Shown one piece after another: positions 55,593 through 64,000 of a stretch of 64,000 nt of DNA (the stretch's first letter is position 1; each line of letters begins with the position of its first letter). This DNA is from Betaproteobacteria bacterium SCGC AG-212-J23. GTDB taxonomy: Bacteria; Pseudomonadota; Gammaproteobacteria; Burkholderiales; SG8-39. Under the pieces are notes generated by a model. The model was not told the DNA's origin. It saw only the letters and a list, made by a program, of their open reading frames with translations, and did no database searches. The DNA lies in NCBI GenBank assembly GCA_001644455.1, contig LSTF01000001.1, forward strand, positions 1 to 64,000. The letters run 5' to 3'. A program made the position numbers and the translations under genes.

Positions 55593-57063
55593 CCCTGACC
55601 ACCACGCCCGAGCCGTCCTCGCGGTCCATCGCCTGCGCTGTCCCGCCGTGGAATTCGGCGATGAGGCGCACGATGTACAGGCCGAGGCCGAGGTGCGGCT
55701 CGGTGCCGTCGCTCTTGCGGATCGAGATCATCGACTCGAACAGCTTGCCCGCCATCGCCGCCGGCAGGCGCGGCCCGCGGTTGCTGACCGTGAGCACCGC
55801 CTGGCCGTCCTTCACCGATAGCCGCACCCGGATCGGCTCGTCGCCGGTGGAAAAATCCATCGCGTTGGCGATGAGCTTGTCGAGCATTTGCGCGTACAGA
55901 TCCGGCGCGCCCGACACCCAGACGGGTTGTTCGGGAACCTCGATCTCGAGTTTTTTCTCGGGGTAGCTCTGCAGGCACTTGCGCGCGTCGAAGCGCTCGC
56001 GCTCGCCGCTGCGCACCACCTGCTCGAGGCGCGTAGCCTCGCTCATGCGGGTGAGGATCGTGGTGAGGCGCTGCAGCCCGTCGTCGGCGCGGGCGACGTA
56101 GACGTTGGCGTCCGGCGGCAGCGGCTGCAGCTTCAGGTTGTCGAGCGAGGAGCGCACCACCGCGATCGGCGTACGCAGCTCGTGCGACAGCCGCCCGGCC
56201 ATGTTCTCCAGGTAGCTCGTGTACTGCCCGAGGCGCTCGAGCACCGTCGAGAAGCTGCGCGACAGGTCGCCGATCTCGTCGCGCGCCTGCGAGCCGGCGA
56301 GCAGCTTGCCGACGCGGCCGCGGGCATCGATCGCCGCTTCCGCCTCGTCGCGCAGGCGGCGCAGGCGGATCGAGAGGCGCGAGGCGAAGGCGAGCAGCGC
56401 CAGCGCGCCGGCGAGGAAGGCGATCAGCGTCACCGCCACCACCTGCTCGAGCGCGCGGTTGGCGATCGAGCGGATGGCGTTGGTGGTCTCCTCCGCCACC
56501 ACCGCCGCCACCACGCGGTCTTCCGCCCAGACAGGGTAGGACGCCGAGAGGATCACGGCGCGCGAGTCGGGCGAGTTGCGCCAGCGCCGCGCCGCGACGC
56601 CTTGCAGCGCGCTCGCCGCCACCGGGTTGACGATCTCGGATTCGGGCAGCGCGTCGTCGAAGTCGTTGGTCGGCCGCTCGAGCATGCGGTTCGTCACCGG
56701 CCGGATGAGGCGCATGGTGTAGTCGAGCGGCGCGGGCGGCGGCGCGAGCGTTTCCTCGTCCTCGCCGGATTTCAGGCTGCCGGCGAGCGCGATCAGGCGG
56801 TGGCGCTGGTCGACGATCCAGATGCGCGACTCGGCGCGCGCCAGGAGCTTCAGCGTGAGGTCCATCTCGCTCGGTCGCAGGCCGAGCGGATCGGGCCGGC
56901 TGCTCAGCGCCGTCGCCACCGAGCGCGCGGTGGCGAGCAGCGCCTGCTCCTGGTTCTGGCGCAGCAGCGCTTCCATCTGCTGCACGTGCAGCCAGCCGAC
57001 GAACGGAATGACGGCCAGCACCAGCGCCACCAGGACGACCTTGCTGCGCAGCCCGAGTCTCAA
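55570..57063 (-). CDS. Sensor histidine kinase resembling the proteobacterial dedicated sortase system kinase (PdsS-like)
   Basis: MRLGLRSKVVLVALVLAVIPFVGWLHVQQMEALLRQNQEQALLATARSVA; MAGRLSHELRTPIAVVRSSLDNL. Confidence 0.75.
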   Translation of the reverse strand: MRLGLRSKVVLVALVLAVIPFVGWLHVQQMEALLRQNQEQALLATARSVATALSSRPDPLGLRPSEMDLTLKLLARAESRIWIVDQRHRLIALAGSLKSGEDEETLAPPPAPLDYTMRLIRPVTNRMLERPTNDFDDALPESEIVNPVAASALQGVAARRWRNSPDSRAVILSASYPVWAEDRVVAAVVAEETTNAIRSIANRALEQVVAVTLIAFLAGALALLAFASRLSIRLRRLRDEAEAAIDARGRVGKLLAGSQARDEIGDLSRSFSTVLERLGQYTSYLENMAGRLSHELRTPIAVVRSSLDNLKLQPLPPDANVYVARADDGLQRLTTILTRMSEATRLEQVVRSGERERFDARKCLQSYPEKKLEIEVPEQPVWVSGAPDLYAQMLDKLIANAMDFSTGDEPIRVRLSVKDGQAVLTVSNRGPRLPAAMAGKLFESMISIRKSDGTEPHLGLGLYIVRLIAEFHGGTAQAMDREDGSGVVVRVSAPLAA

Positions 57064-57749
57064 GCGTTCCAGCGGTACCCTAGACCGTACACGGCGTCGA
57101 TCGCAACAAACTGCTCATCCAGCGCCAGGAATTTGCGGCGGATGCGCTTGATGTGCGAGGTGATGGTCGAATCGTCGACGACGATGTGCGCGTCGCGCAT
57201 CAGCTGCTCGCGATCCTTGACGTGCCCCGGAAAGCGCGCGAGCGAGTGCACCAGCCAGAACTCGGTGAGGGTGAGATCGACCGTGCGCTCCTGCCACGTG
57301 GCGAGGAAGCGCTTCATGTCGAGGCGGAGCAGGCCGCGATCGAGCACCTCCTCGACCGCGCGCGGCTGCGTCAGCAGGTCGGCGCGGCGGAAGAGGGCGC
57401 TGATGCGCGCGAGAAGCTGCGGCAGCGCCACGTCCTTAGTGAGGTAATCGTCGGCGCCCATGCGCAGACCCGACACAGTGTCGAAGTCGCTGTCGCGCGC
57501 GGTGAGGAAGATGATCGGCAGCGCCGCCGACATCGCGCGCAGCTCGCGGCACAGCGTGAAGCCGCCGTCGGGCTCGTCGCCGAGGCCGATGTCGAGCAGC
57601 GCGAGGTCCGGAAGCTGCGTGCGGAAAGCGTCGGCCGCGGACTTGCGGTCGGGATAGGCGCGCACCTGGTAGCCGTGCTTCTTCAGCATGTCGGCATAGT
57701 TGGCGCGGATGGCGGCGTCGTCTTCGACGATCGCCACGGTTTTCGGCAT
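57060..57749 (-). CDS. OmpR-type response regulator resembling PdsR
   Basis: TVAIVEDDAAIRANYADMLKKHGYQVRAYPDRKSAADAFRTQLPDLALLDIGLGDEPDGGFTLCRELRA; overlaps the kinase start. Confidence 0.82.
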   Translation of the reverse strand: MPKTVAIVEDDAAIRANYADMLKKHGYQVRAYPDRKSAADAFRTQLPDLALLDIGLGDEPDGGFTLCRELRAMSAALPIIFLTARDSDFDTVSGLRMGADDYLTKDVALPQLLARISALFRRADLLTQPRAVEEVLDRGLLRLDMKRFLATWQERTVDLTLTEFWLVHSLARFPGHVKDREQLMRDAHIVVDDSTITSHIKRIRRKFLALDEQFVAIDAVYGLGYRWNA

Positions 57750-57873
57750 GGCGCGCAAATATACCCGCCGCGGAGGCGCCCGGAACGCCTTGCCTTCGGT
57801 TCGCCACTATTGATCTTCAGCCTGCCAGCGGGTCCCCCCGCGCCGGACCGCAATCGGCTGCTGGAATGGCGCC

Positions 57874-57996
57874 ATGAACATCACGACCAAACAGTTCCTG
57901 CGGGACTTCGCGTTTACGTGCGGGGCGGCGATCGCCACCGGCGGCATCGTCAGCGCGGTCGCCGCGACCGTCATCCTGATCTTCGCCGCGGCCTGA
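57874..57996 (+). CDS. Candidate 40-aa small membrane protein
   Basis: MNITTKQFLRDFAFTCGAAIATGGIVSAVAATVILIFAAA* read directly; single TM segment; not in the ORF track. Confidence 0.4.
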   Translation: MNITTKQFLRDFAFTCGAAIATGGIVSAVAATVILIFAAA

Positions 57997-58133
57997 TCCG
58001 GCGCTGCGGGCTGGTGGCTGGGGCTTTGCCTGACTCCCGCCTAGGACGTGCCGCGTGCCTCCCTCACGCGGCGGTCCCCACGCCACTAGCCCCCAGCGCC
58101 GGAGCGGTGCGTTGGTTCGGGCCAAAGCACCGC
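57997..58133. other. Nested inverted-repeat structure upstream of cyanase
   Basis: 21-bp imperfect IR 57997-58017/58083-58103 (2 mismatches), inner 8-bp hairpin 58050-58072 with CCTCCCT loop, adjacent hairpin 58104-58133. Confidence 0.6.
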
Positions 58134-58198
58134 AAGCGTGCAGGAATCGCCGGCTTTCCGGGCAAAACACCTGGCATGGTTGGTGCAAAGAGGCGCGC

Positions 58199-58642
58199 AT
58201 GAAGCGCGAAGACGTGACCGACCTGATCGCATTGCGCAAGGTCAAGAAGGGAATCAAGTGGGCCGACGTCGCCACCAAGGTCGGCCAGTCGAAGGAATGG
58301 ACCACCGCCGCGTGCCTCGGCCAGATGCAGATGACCAAGAAGCAGGCCGAGACGGTCGGCAAGATCTTCGACCTGCCGGAAGAAGCGGTCCTCATCCTGC
58401 AGACGGTGCCCTACAAGGGCTCGCTGCCCACCGCGGTGCCGACCGATCCGCTGATCTACCGCCTCTACGAGCTGGTCAACGTCTACGGCACCACGTTCAA
58501 GGCGCTGATCCACGAGGAGTTCGGCGACGGGATCATGAGCGCCATCGACTTCAACATGGACATCGCGCGCGAGGCGAACGAGAAGGGCGACCGCGTGCGC
58601 ATCGAGATGTCCGGCAAATTCCTGCCGTACAAGACGTATTGA
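58199..58642 (+). CDS. cynS: Cyanate hydratase (cyanase)
   Basis: MKREDVTDLIALRKVKKGIKWADVATKVGQSKEWTTAACLGQM; PLIYRLYELVNVYGTTFKALIHEEFGDGIMSAIDFNMDI. Confidence 0.96.
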   Translation: MKREDVTDLIALRKVKKGIKWADVATKVGQSKEWTTAACLGQMQMTKKQAETVGKIFDLPEEAVLILQTVPYKGSLPTAVPTDPLIYRLYELVNVYGTTFKALIHEEFGDGIMSAIDFNMDIAREANEKGDRVRIEMSGKFLPYKTY

Positions 58643-58678
58643 AAGGCTGCTGAAAGTCTGGTCTGCAATAGTGGCGGC

Positions 58679-59218
58679 ATGAAGAACCTGCTCGCCGTCC
58701 TCGCTTTCCTCCTTTCTTCGGCAGCGGCGGCGCAGGACCTCGACCGCGCCATGATGCTGGTCGCCACGCCCGACCTCGAGGGCGCCTACCGCCATACCGC
58801 GCTGGTCGTCATGCCGGTGGGCGAGAACCGCCACCTCGGCTTCATCGTCAACCGCGCCTCGGAGATGCAGCTCGCCGCCTCGACGCTCTACTACGGCGGC
58901 CCGGAGATGGTCGGCGCGGTGTTCGCCCTGGTGCGCAAGGACCCCGGCCAGCCGTCGATGCACATGTTCGGCGAGGTCTACGTGACCGGCGACCGCGAGG
59001 TCATCGACCACGTCCTCGGCGAGACGCCGGGAAGCGCGCGGCTCTTCGCGGGGTTCGTCGGCTGGGAGTCGGGCGAGCTCGCCGACGAAATCGCCGCCGG
59101 CTACTGGTACGTGGCCGAGCCGGAGGTGGCGCAGGTGTTCAGCCAGGAACCGGGCGAGAACGTGTGGAGCGACCTGGTGAAGCGCGTCGGCCGGAGGCTG
59201 CAGACCCGCCTATACTGA
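58679..59218 (+). CDS. YqgE/AlgH-family-like exported protein
   Basis: Signal peptide; MLVATPDLEGAYRHTALVVMPVGENRHLGFIVNRASEMQL; YYGGPE; FAGFVGWESGELADEIAAGYWYV. Confidence 0.75.
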   Translation: MKNLLAVLAFLLSSAAAAQDLDRAMMLVATPDLEGAYRHTALVVMPVGENRHLGFIVNRASEMQLAASTLYYGGPEMVGAVFALVRKDPGQPSMHMFGEVYVTGDREVIDHVLGETPGSARLFAGFVGWESGELADEIAAGYWYVAEPEVAQVFSQEPGENVWSDLVKRVGRRLQTRLY

Positions 59219-59222
59219 GGCG

Positions 59223-59999
59223 ATGAGAGCATCCATCGCCGCGGTCCTCGTTCTCGCCGGTTGCGCGGCAGCCGGGCCTTCGCAGGAAGCAAAAACCCAA
59301 CTCGCGCCGACCGGCGCGCTCCGCGTCGCGGTGCTGACTTCCAATCCGATCATCGGCACCAAGGCCGGCAACGAGGTCGGCGGCACGACGGTGACTCTCG
59401 GCCGCGAGCTCGCCGCGAGCGCGGGCGTGGCGGCGCAGATCCTCGACTACGCCGCGATCAATCGCCTGATGGAGGACGCGGGCAAGAACGTCTGGGACGT
59501 CGCCGTGGTGGCGATCGATCCGGCGCGCACCAGCATCGTCGATTTCGCGCCGGCGCACCTCTCCGCCGACGGCTTTCTCACCGTGCTCGTGCCGCCGGGC
59601 TCGGCGGCGCGCACCATGGCCGACCTCGACCAGCCCGGGAAGAAGATCGCCGCGGTGCGCGGCGCGGCGCCGCTCATGGTCCTGCAGCGCACGCTGAAGA
59701 GCGCCACGGTCCTGCCCGCCGAGAACGAGAACGCCGCCTTCGCCTCGATGCAGGAAGGCCAGGCCGACGGCTATGCGCAGAACCGCTTCATGCTGCGCGC
59801 CCGCGCCGCGACGCTGCCCGGCTCGCGGCTGCTCGACGATTCCTTCGCCGGGCTGCAGCTCGCGTTCGCGGTGCCGAAGGGACGGCCGGCGGCGGCAGGC
59901 TACGTCGCGAAATGGGTGGAGGACGCGAAGGCTTCCGGCACGGTGCAACGCGCGATCGAGCGGGCGAAGCTCGTCGGCGAGGTCAGTGTTGCGAAGTGA
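59223..59999 (+). CDS. Periplasmic substrate-binding protein (SBP_bac_3-like)
   Basis: GALRVAVLTSNPIIGTKAG; DVAVVAIDPARTSIVDFAPAHL. Confidence 0.82.
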   Translation: MRASIAAVLVLAGCAAAGPSQEAKTQLAPTGALRVAVLTSNPIIGTKAGNEVGGTTVTLGRELAASAGVAAQILDYAAINRLMEDAGKNVWDVAVVAIDPARTSIVDFAPAHLSADGFLTVLVPPGSAARTMADLDQPGKKIAAVRGAAPLMVLQRTLKSATVLPAENENAAFASMQEGQADGYAQNRFMLRARAATLPGSRLLDDSFAGLQLAFAVPKGRPAAAGYVAKWVEDAKASGTVQRAIERAKLVGEVSVAK

Positions 60000-60867
60000 C
60001 GTGCTTGCGCACGGCCTCGATGATGGCCGTGTGATACGCCTCGCCCAGTCCGAGCGAAACCGCTTCCGCCAGTAGCTTCTGCACCGTGCCCGCGGACTGC
60101 AGCGCGAGCCCCGCGTCGCGCGCGAGCTGCAGCGCGTAGCTCACGTCCTTCAGCATGTAGCTCACGGGAAAGGCGCGCTCCGGGTGCGACTCGGGGAGCA
60201 GCGATTTCATGCCGTGGTTGCGCAGCGCGAAGCTGTCGGCCGAGCCCTTGGCGAACGCGTCGAAGAGGAGCTTCGGCTCCACCAGGCCGCTCGCCTTCGC
60301 CACCGCCAGCGCTTCGGCGAGCGCGGTCACGGTCGCCGACAGCACCATGTTGTTGAGCAGCTTCACCGCCTGGCCGGCGCCCGGCGGCCCGCAATGCGTG
60401 ACGTCGCTGCCCATCGCGCGCAGCAGCGGTTCGATGCGATGGAAGAGGAAGGCATCGGCGCCGACCATGAAGGCGAGGGTGCCGTCGATCGCCGCCTGGC
60501 GCGTGCGCGCCACCGGCGCATCCGCGAAATGCGCGCCGCGCGCCGTGAAGGCGGCGGCGAGCTCGCGGGCGAGGGCGACCGGGGCGGTGCTGCAGTCGAC
60601 GATCGCCTGCCCGGCGCGCGCCGCGAGCGAGAGCTCGAGGCCCACCGAGCGCACCTGCGGCTCGCCCGGCAAGGAGAGAAAGATGACGTCCGCCTGCGAG
60701 GCAAGCTCGGCGATGGAATGCGTCGCGGCGACGCCGTCGACCGAGAGCCGCTTCAGCGGCTCGGGTCGCAGGTCGTGGGCGAGGACCTTGCCGCGCTGCT
60801 TGCGCGCGAGGTTGCGGCACATGGGCTCGCCCATCACGCCCAGGCCGATGAAACCCAGCTTGTCCAT
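59983..60867 (-). CDS. NAD(P)-dependent beta-hydroxyacid dehydrogenase (3-hydroxyisobutyrate dehydrogenase family)
   Basis: LGFIGLGVMGEPMCRNLARK; GPPGAGQAVKLLNNMVLS. Confidence 0.92.
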   Translation of the reverse strand: MDKLGFIGLGVMGEPMCRNLARKQRGKVLAHDLRPEPLKRLSVDGVAATHSIAELASQADVIFLSLPGEPQVRSVGLELSLAARAGQAIVDCSTAPVALARELAAAFTARGAHFADAPVARTRQAAIDGTLAFMVGADAFLFHRIEPLLRAMGSDVTHCGPPGAGQAVKLLNNMVLSATVTALAEALAVAKASGLVEPKLLFDAFAKGSADSFALRNHGMKSLLPESHPERAFPVSYMLKDVSYALQLARDAGLALQSAGTVQKLLAEAVSLGLGEAYHTAIIEAVRKHVTSQH

Positions 60868-60904
60868 CGCTCCCTCCGGAAGGAGGGAGCTTATTTCATA
60901 ACGG

Positions 60905-61096
60905 CTAGACCAGGGGTCCCGGTCCGGGCCCGCGGCCGCGGCCGCGCAGGTGCATCACCAGCGAAACGACGAACGCGATCAGGAACAGGAAGAACAGCAC
61001 CTTGGCGATTTCGACCGCGCCGGCGGCGAGGCCGCCGAAGCCGAACACCGCGGCGATGATGGCGACGATGAAGAACGTGATGGCCCAGCTCAGCAT
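60905..61096 (-). CDS. DUF1328 (YtjA-like) small membrane protein
   Basis: [46 protein letters not shown]. Confidence 0.92.
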   Translation of the reverse strand: MLSWAITFFIVAIIAAVFGFGGLAAGAVEIAKVLFFLFLIAFVVSLVMHLRGRGRGPGPGPLV

Positions 61097-61144
61097 GAGA
61101 CCTCCTGGCGTAAGTGACGGCCAGGGATGCTGCAATTTGCGCTC

Positions 61145-63346
61145 CTAGGCGAAGCGCAGGTCCTGAGCCGAAAGAGGCAGGGAGCGTACCGGCTTGCCCG
61201 CGAGGGCGAGGATCGCGTTGGCGAGCGCCGGCGCGATCACGGGCGTCGAGGGCTCGCCGACGCCCGTTGGGTTGTCTTTTGAAACGACGATGGCGGTTTC
61301 TATTTTCGGCATCTGGCTCATGCGCAACACTTGGTAGTCGTGGAAGTTCGACTGGTCCACCATGCCATCGGTCAGGGTGATCGCGCCGCTGAGCGCGGCC
61401 GAGAGGCCGTAGGCGATGCCCGATTCCATCTGCGCGGCGACGACGTCCGGATTCACCGCTACGCCGCAGTCGACCGCGCAAATCACTTTCTCGATTTTCA
61501 GTCCGGCCTTTCGTTGCGACAGCTCGACGACTTGCGCGACGACCGTGTTGAAGGACTCGTGCACCGCGATGCCGCGCGCTATGCCCTTGCGCGGCCGGCC
61601 GGCGCGCCGCGCGGCGAGGTTCAACGCGGCGAGATGGCGCGGTTGCTTCGCCAGCAATGCCCGGCGCAGCGCGAGCGGATCCTTGCCCGCCGCCCGAGCG
61701 CATTCGTCGAGGAAGCATTCGGTGGCGAACGCGGTGTGCGTCGAGCCGACCGAGCGCCACCATTGCACCGGCACGCCGACCTTGGGCGAATGCAGGGTCA
61801 CCGAGAGGTTGGGAATGGCGTAGGGCAGGTTGGCCGCGCCCTCGACGGAGGTCGCGTCGATGCCGTCCTTCACCATCATCGGCTCGAAGGCGGTGCCGGC
61901 GAGGATCGACTGGCCGACGATGGTGTGCTGCCAGGCGACGAGGTTGCCCTGCGCGTCCAGCCCGGCCTTGAGCGCGTGCACGTAGAGCGGCCGGTAGTAG
62001 CCGGCGCGCATGTCGTCCTCGCGGCCCCACACCAATTTGATGGGATTGGGTTTGGAAAAACTCTTGGCAATTGCGGCAGCTTCGAGGAGGTAGTCCGACT
62101 GCGGATTGGCGCGCCGGCCGAAACTGCCGCCGGCGTAGAGCTGGTTCAGCTTCACCTGTTGAGGCTTCAGGCCGAGGAACTGCGCCAGCGCCGCCTGGTC
62201 GACGGTCTGGAACTGCTCGCCGTTCCAGACTTCGCAGCCGTCGGCCGAGAGGCTGACCACGCAGTTCATCGGCTCCATGGAGGCGTGCGCGAGGTAGGGG
62301 AACTCGTACATCGCCTCGAGGGTTTTCGCCGCGCCGGCGAGCGCGGCGGCGACGTCGCCTTCCTTGCGCGCCGCGCGTCCCGGGCCGGCGGCGAGCTTTC
62401 GATAGTCGGCAAGAAGTTCTTTCGATGAACCCTTGAAGGCGGCAGAGTCATCCCACTCCGCCTTCAACGCGTCGCGCCCCTTCCGCGCGGTGAAGTAGTC
62501 GCGCGCCAGCACCGCGACGCCGTTCGTCGCCGGCGTCGAGAACGCGACGGCGTCGACCACGCCGGGAATCGCTTTCGCTTCCGCCGCATCGAAGCGCTTC
62601 AGCTTCGCGCCGAAGCGCGGCGGATGCAGGACGACGGCGGTCAGCATGTCGGGCAGCCTCATGTCCTGCGTGAACACGGCCTTGCCGGTCGATTTCGCAC
62701 GCGCGTCGAGTCGCGGCGCGCTCTTGCCGATGTAGAGGAAGCGGCCCGGATCCTTGAGCTTCACCTCGGCCGGGACTTTCTGCTTCGCGGCGTCAGGGGC
62801 GAGCTGACCGAAGGTCGCTTTTTTCTCTTTCCACGAAACCACGCCCCTGGACACGCGGATTTCAGCAACCGGCGCCTTCCATTTCTCCGCCGCGGCGGCG
62901 ACGAGCATGGCGCGCGCGGTCGCGCCGGCCTTGCGCATCTGTTCCCAGGAGTTCGCGAGCGCGGTGCTGCCGCCGGTGCCCTGCGCCGGGCCCCACAGCA
63001 GGTTGTTGTACTTCGCGGCGTCGGCGGGCGCGCCCTCGACGCGAACCTGCGACCAGTCGGCGTCGAGCTCCTCGGCGACGAGCGTCGGCAGGCCGGTGTA
63101 CGTGCCCTGGCCCATCTCCAGGTGCTTGACGATCACCGTGACCGTGTTGTCGCTCGCGATGCGCACGAAAGCGTTGGGCGAGAAGCCGCGGTGCAGGAAC
63201 AGGCTGTCTTCCTGGGCGCGCGCGGGAAAGCCGACCGCGAGGAGCAGCCCGCCGGATGCCTGCAGGAAGCGGCGGCGGCTGACGTTGCGCACGCCGGGTA
63301 TGGCGTTTGCTCCCTTCCGGTCAAACTTTTCGAAAAGGAATCCCAT
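61145..63346 (-). CDS. Xanthine dehydrogenase family molybdopterin-binding subunit (isoquinoline 1-oxidoreductase beta-like)
   Basis: Tat-type SRRRFLQASGGLLLAVG; ARDYFTARKGRDALKAEWDDS; AGGSFGRRANPQSDYLLEAA; GVGEPSTPVIAPALANAI. Confidence 0.9.
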   Translation of the reverse strand: MGFLFEKFDRKGANAIPGVRNVSRRRFLQASGGLLLAVGFPARAQEDSLFLHRGFSPNAFVRIASDNTVTVIVKHLEMGQGTYTGLPTLVAEELDADWSQVRVEGAPADAAKYNNLLWGPAQGTGGSTALANSWEQMRKAGATARAMLVAAAAEKWKAPVAEIRVSRGVVSWKEKKATFGQLAPDAAKQKVPAEVKLKDPGRFLYIGKSAPRLDARAKSTGKAVFTQDMRLPDMLTAVVLHPPRFGAKLKRFDAAEAKAIPGVVDAVAFSTPATNGVAVLARDYFTARKGRDALKAEWDDSAAFKGSSKELLADYRKLAAGPGRAARKEGDVAAALAGAAKTLEAMYEFPYLAHASMEPMNCVVSLSADGCEVWNGEQFQTVDQAALAQFLGLKPQQVKLNQLYAGGSFGRRANPQSDYLLEAAAIAKSFSKPNPIKLVWGREDDMRAGYYRPLYVHALKAGLDAQGNLVAWQHTIVGQSILAGTAFEPMMVKDGIDATSVEGAANLPYAIPNLSVTLHSPKVGVPVQWWRSVGSTHTAFATECFLDECARAAGKDPLALRRALLAKQPRHLAALNLAARRAGRPRKGIARGIAVHESFNTVVAQVVELSQRKAGLKIEKVICAVDCGVAVNPDVVAAQMESGIAYGLSAALSGAITLTDGMVDQSNFHDYQVLRMSQMPKIETAIVVSKDNPTGVGEPSTPVIAPALANAILALAGKPVRSLPLSAQDLRFA

Positions 63347-63566
63347 GGAATACGCTCAGCTTAATCCGACCGATACCAACATCCACCGCACGTCGGAAGA
63401 AATCAAGGACGAGGCGCGCGCAACCTTCGAGGAGGCCACACGCTATGCGAAGCGCAGCGTTCGGGAAAACCCCTGGACGGCTGTGGGAATCAGCTTCGGC
63501 GCCGGGGTCGTTTTCGGCGCCTTGATCACCCTCGCCCTGGTCACCCTATCGGCGAGCAGGGCTTAG
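63345..63566 (+). CDS. DUF883 (ElaB/YqjD-like) membrane-anchored protein
   Basis: ATRYAKRSVRENPWTAVGISFGAGVVFGALI. Confidence 0.8.
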   Translation: MEYAQLNPTDTNIHRTSEEIKDEARATFEEATRYAKRSVRENPWTAVGISFGAGVVFGALITLALVTLSASRA

Positions 63567-63886
63567 TAGCGCTGCTGGCCCTTGATCGCCCACGGAATCG
63601 TGGGTCCGGAGGATTCCCCGTCCTTGTTCTCGCCGCCGTTGTTCGCGTTCTTCTTCGGGCGGCCGGGACGATAGGTGACCTGGAAGATCTTCAGGGGCGG
63701 CACCACCGGGGGGCTTTCGAGGAATTTGCAATCCGACTCGGTCGGCATGCTGAGGAAGGCGCCGAGGCGCTTGCCGTTCAGCATCACCGTGTAGCGCAGC
63801 ATGTGCATGGAGCCGAGCGCCGGTTGAGCGAGGATGTCGTACTTGCCGATCTTGAACTGCCTGCGTTGCTGGGGCGAAGGTGCCAT
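63563..63886 (-). CDS. Conserved hypothetical protein
   Basis: 108 aa from MAPSPQQRRQFKIGKYDILAQPALGSMHMLRYTVMLNGKRLGAFLSMPTESD. Confidence 0.6.
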   Translation of the reverse strand: MAPSPQQRRQFKIGKYDILAQPALGSMHMLRYTVMLNGKRLGAFLSMPTESDCKFLESPPVVPPLKIFQVTYRPGRPKKNANNGGENKDGESSGPTIPWAIKGQQRY

Positions 63887-64000
63887 GGGCTCCTGAATAG
63901 CCTGTAGGGGTCGACCGGGGAAACGACCATTATAAGTCACGGGAGCACATAGAGAAAGACGCATGATCGGCGGTCAAAACCGGCCTTTTCCCCGCCATCT

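Noticed and set aside
58172-58187. TGGCATGGTTGGTGCA, close to a sigma-54 -24/-12 promoter, in front of cynS
   Set aside because: Would place the transcription start at about 58197, leaving no leader or SD for the ATG at 58199; possibly chance, although nitrogen control of cyanase would be plausible
1-64000. CRISPR arrays, tRNA/rRNA genes, prophage, integrases
   Set aside because: None recognised by reading; no regular direct-repeat/spacer arrays or mobility proteins

Overview
High-GC proteobacterial chromosomal segment, probably betaproteobacterial judging from its Bug/TctC receptors, Rho and Liv genes. It is mostly densely packed housekeeping, metabolic and signalling genes: SpoIIM/RDD membrane genes, rho, trxA, fdxA, a cydAB-sorAB cluster, AddB/AddA-like repair nuclease-helicase, four orphan TctC/Bug receptors, a Liv ABC operon, several two-component systems, cyanase, and an IorB-like molybdoenzyme. 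The main anomaly is a visibly lower-GC island at about 25.9-32.35 kb. It carries a Vsr endonuclease, a DUF3883/PD-(D/E)XK-like protein, a C5 DNA methyltransferase and, divergently, an uncharacterised two-gene pair: a ParB/Srx (DGQHR/DUF262/DndB)-like protein plus a large protein with a C-terminal HEPN-like Rx4H motif. This is my best candidate for an undescribed defence module. Other points of interest are a nested inverted-repeat structure upstream of cyanase, Bug receptors translationally coupled to signalling genes, a PdsS/PdsR-like pair with no sortase in the window, in-frame palindromic repeats inside the addA-like gene, and scattered AT-rich rare-codon patches in otherwise GC-rich genes. 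No tRNA, rRNA, CRISPR array, integrase or transposase was recognised. All family calls come from reading the sequence by eye; no database search was run.
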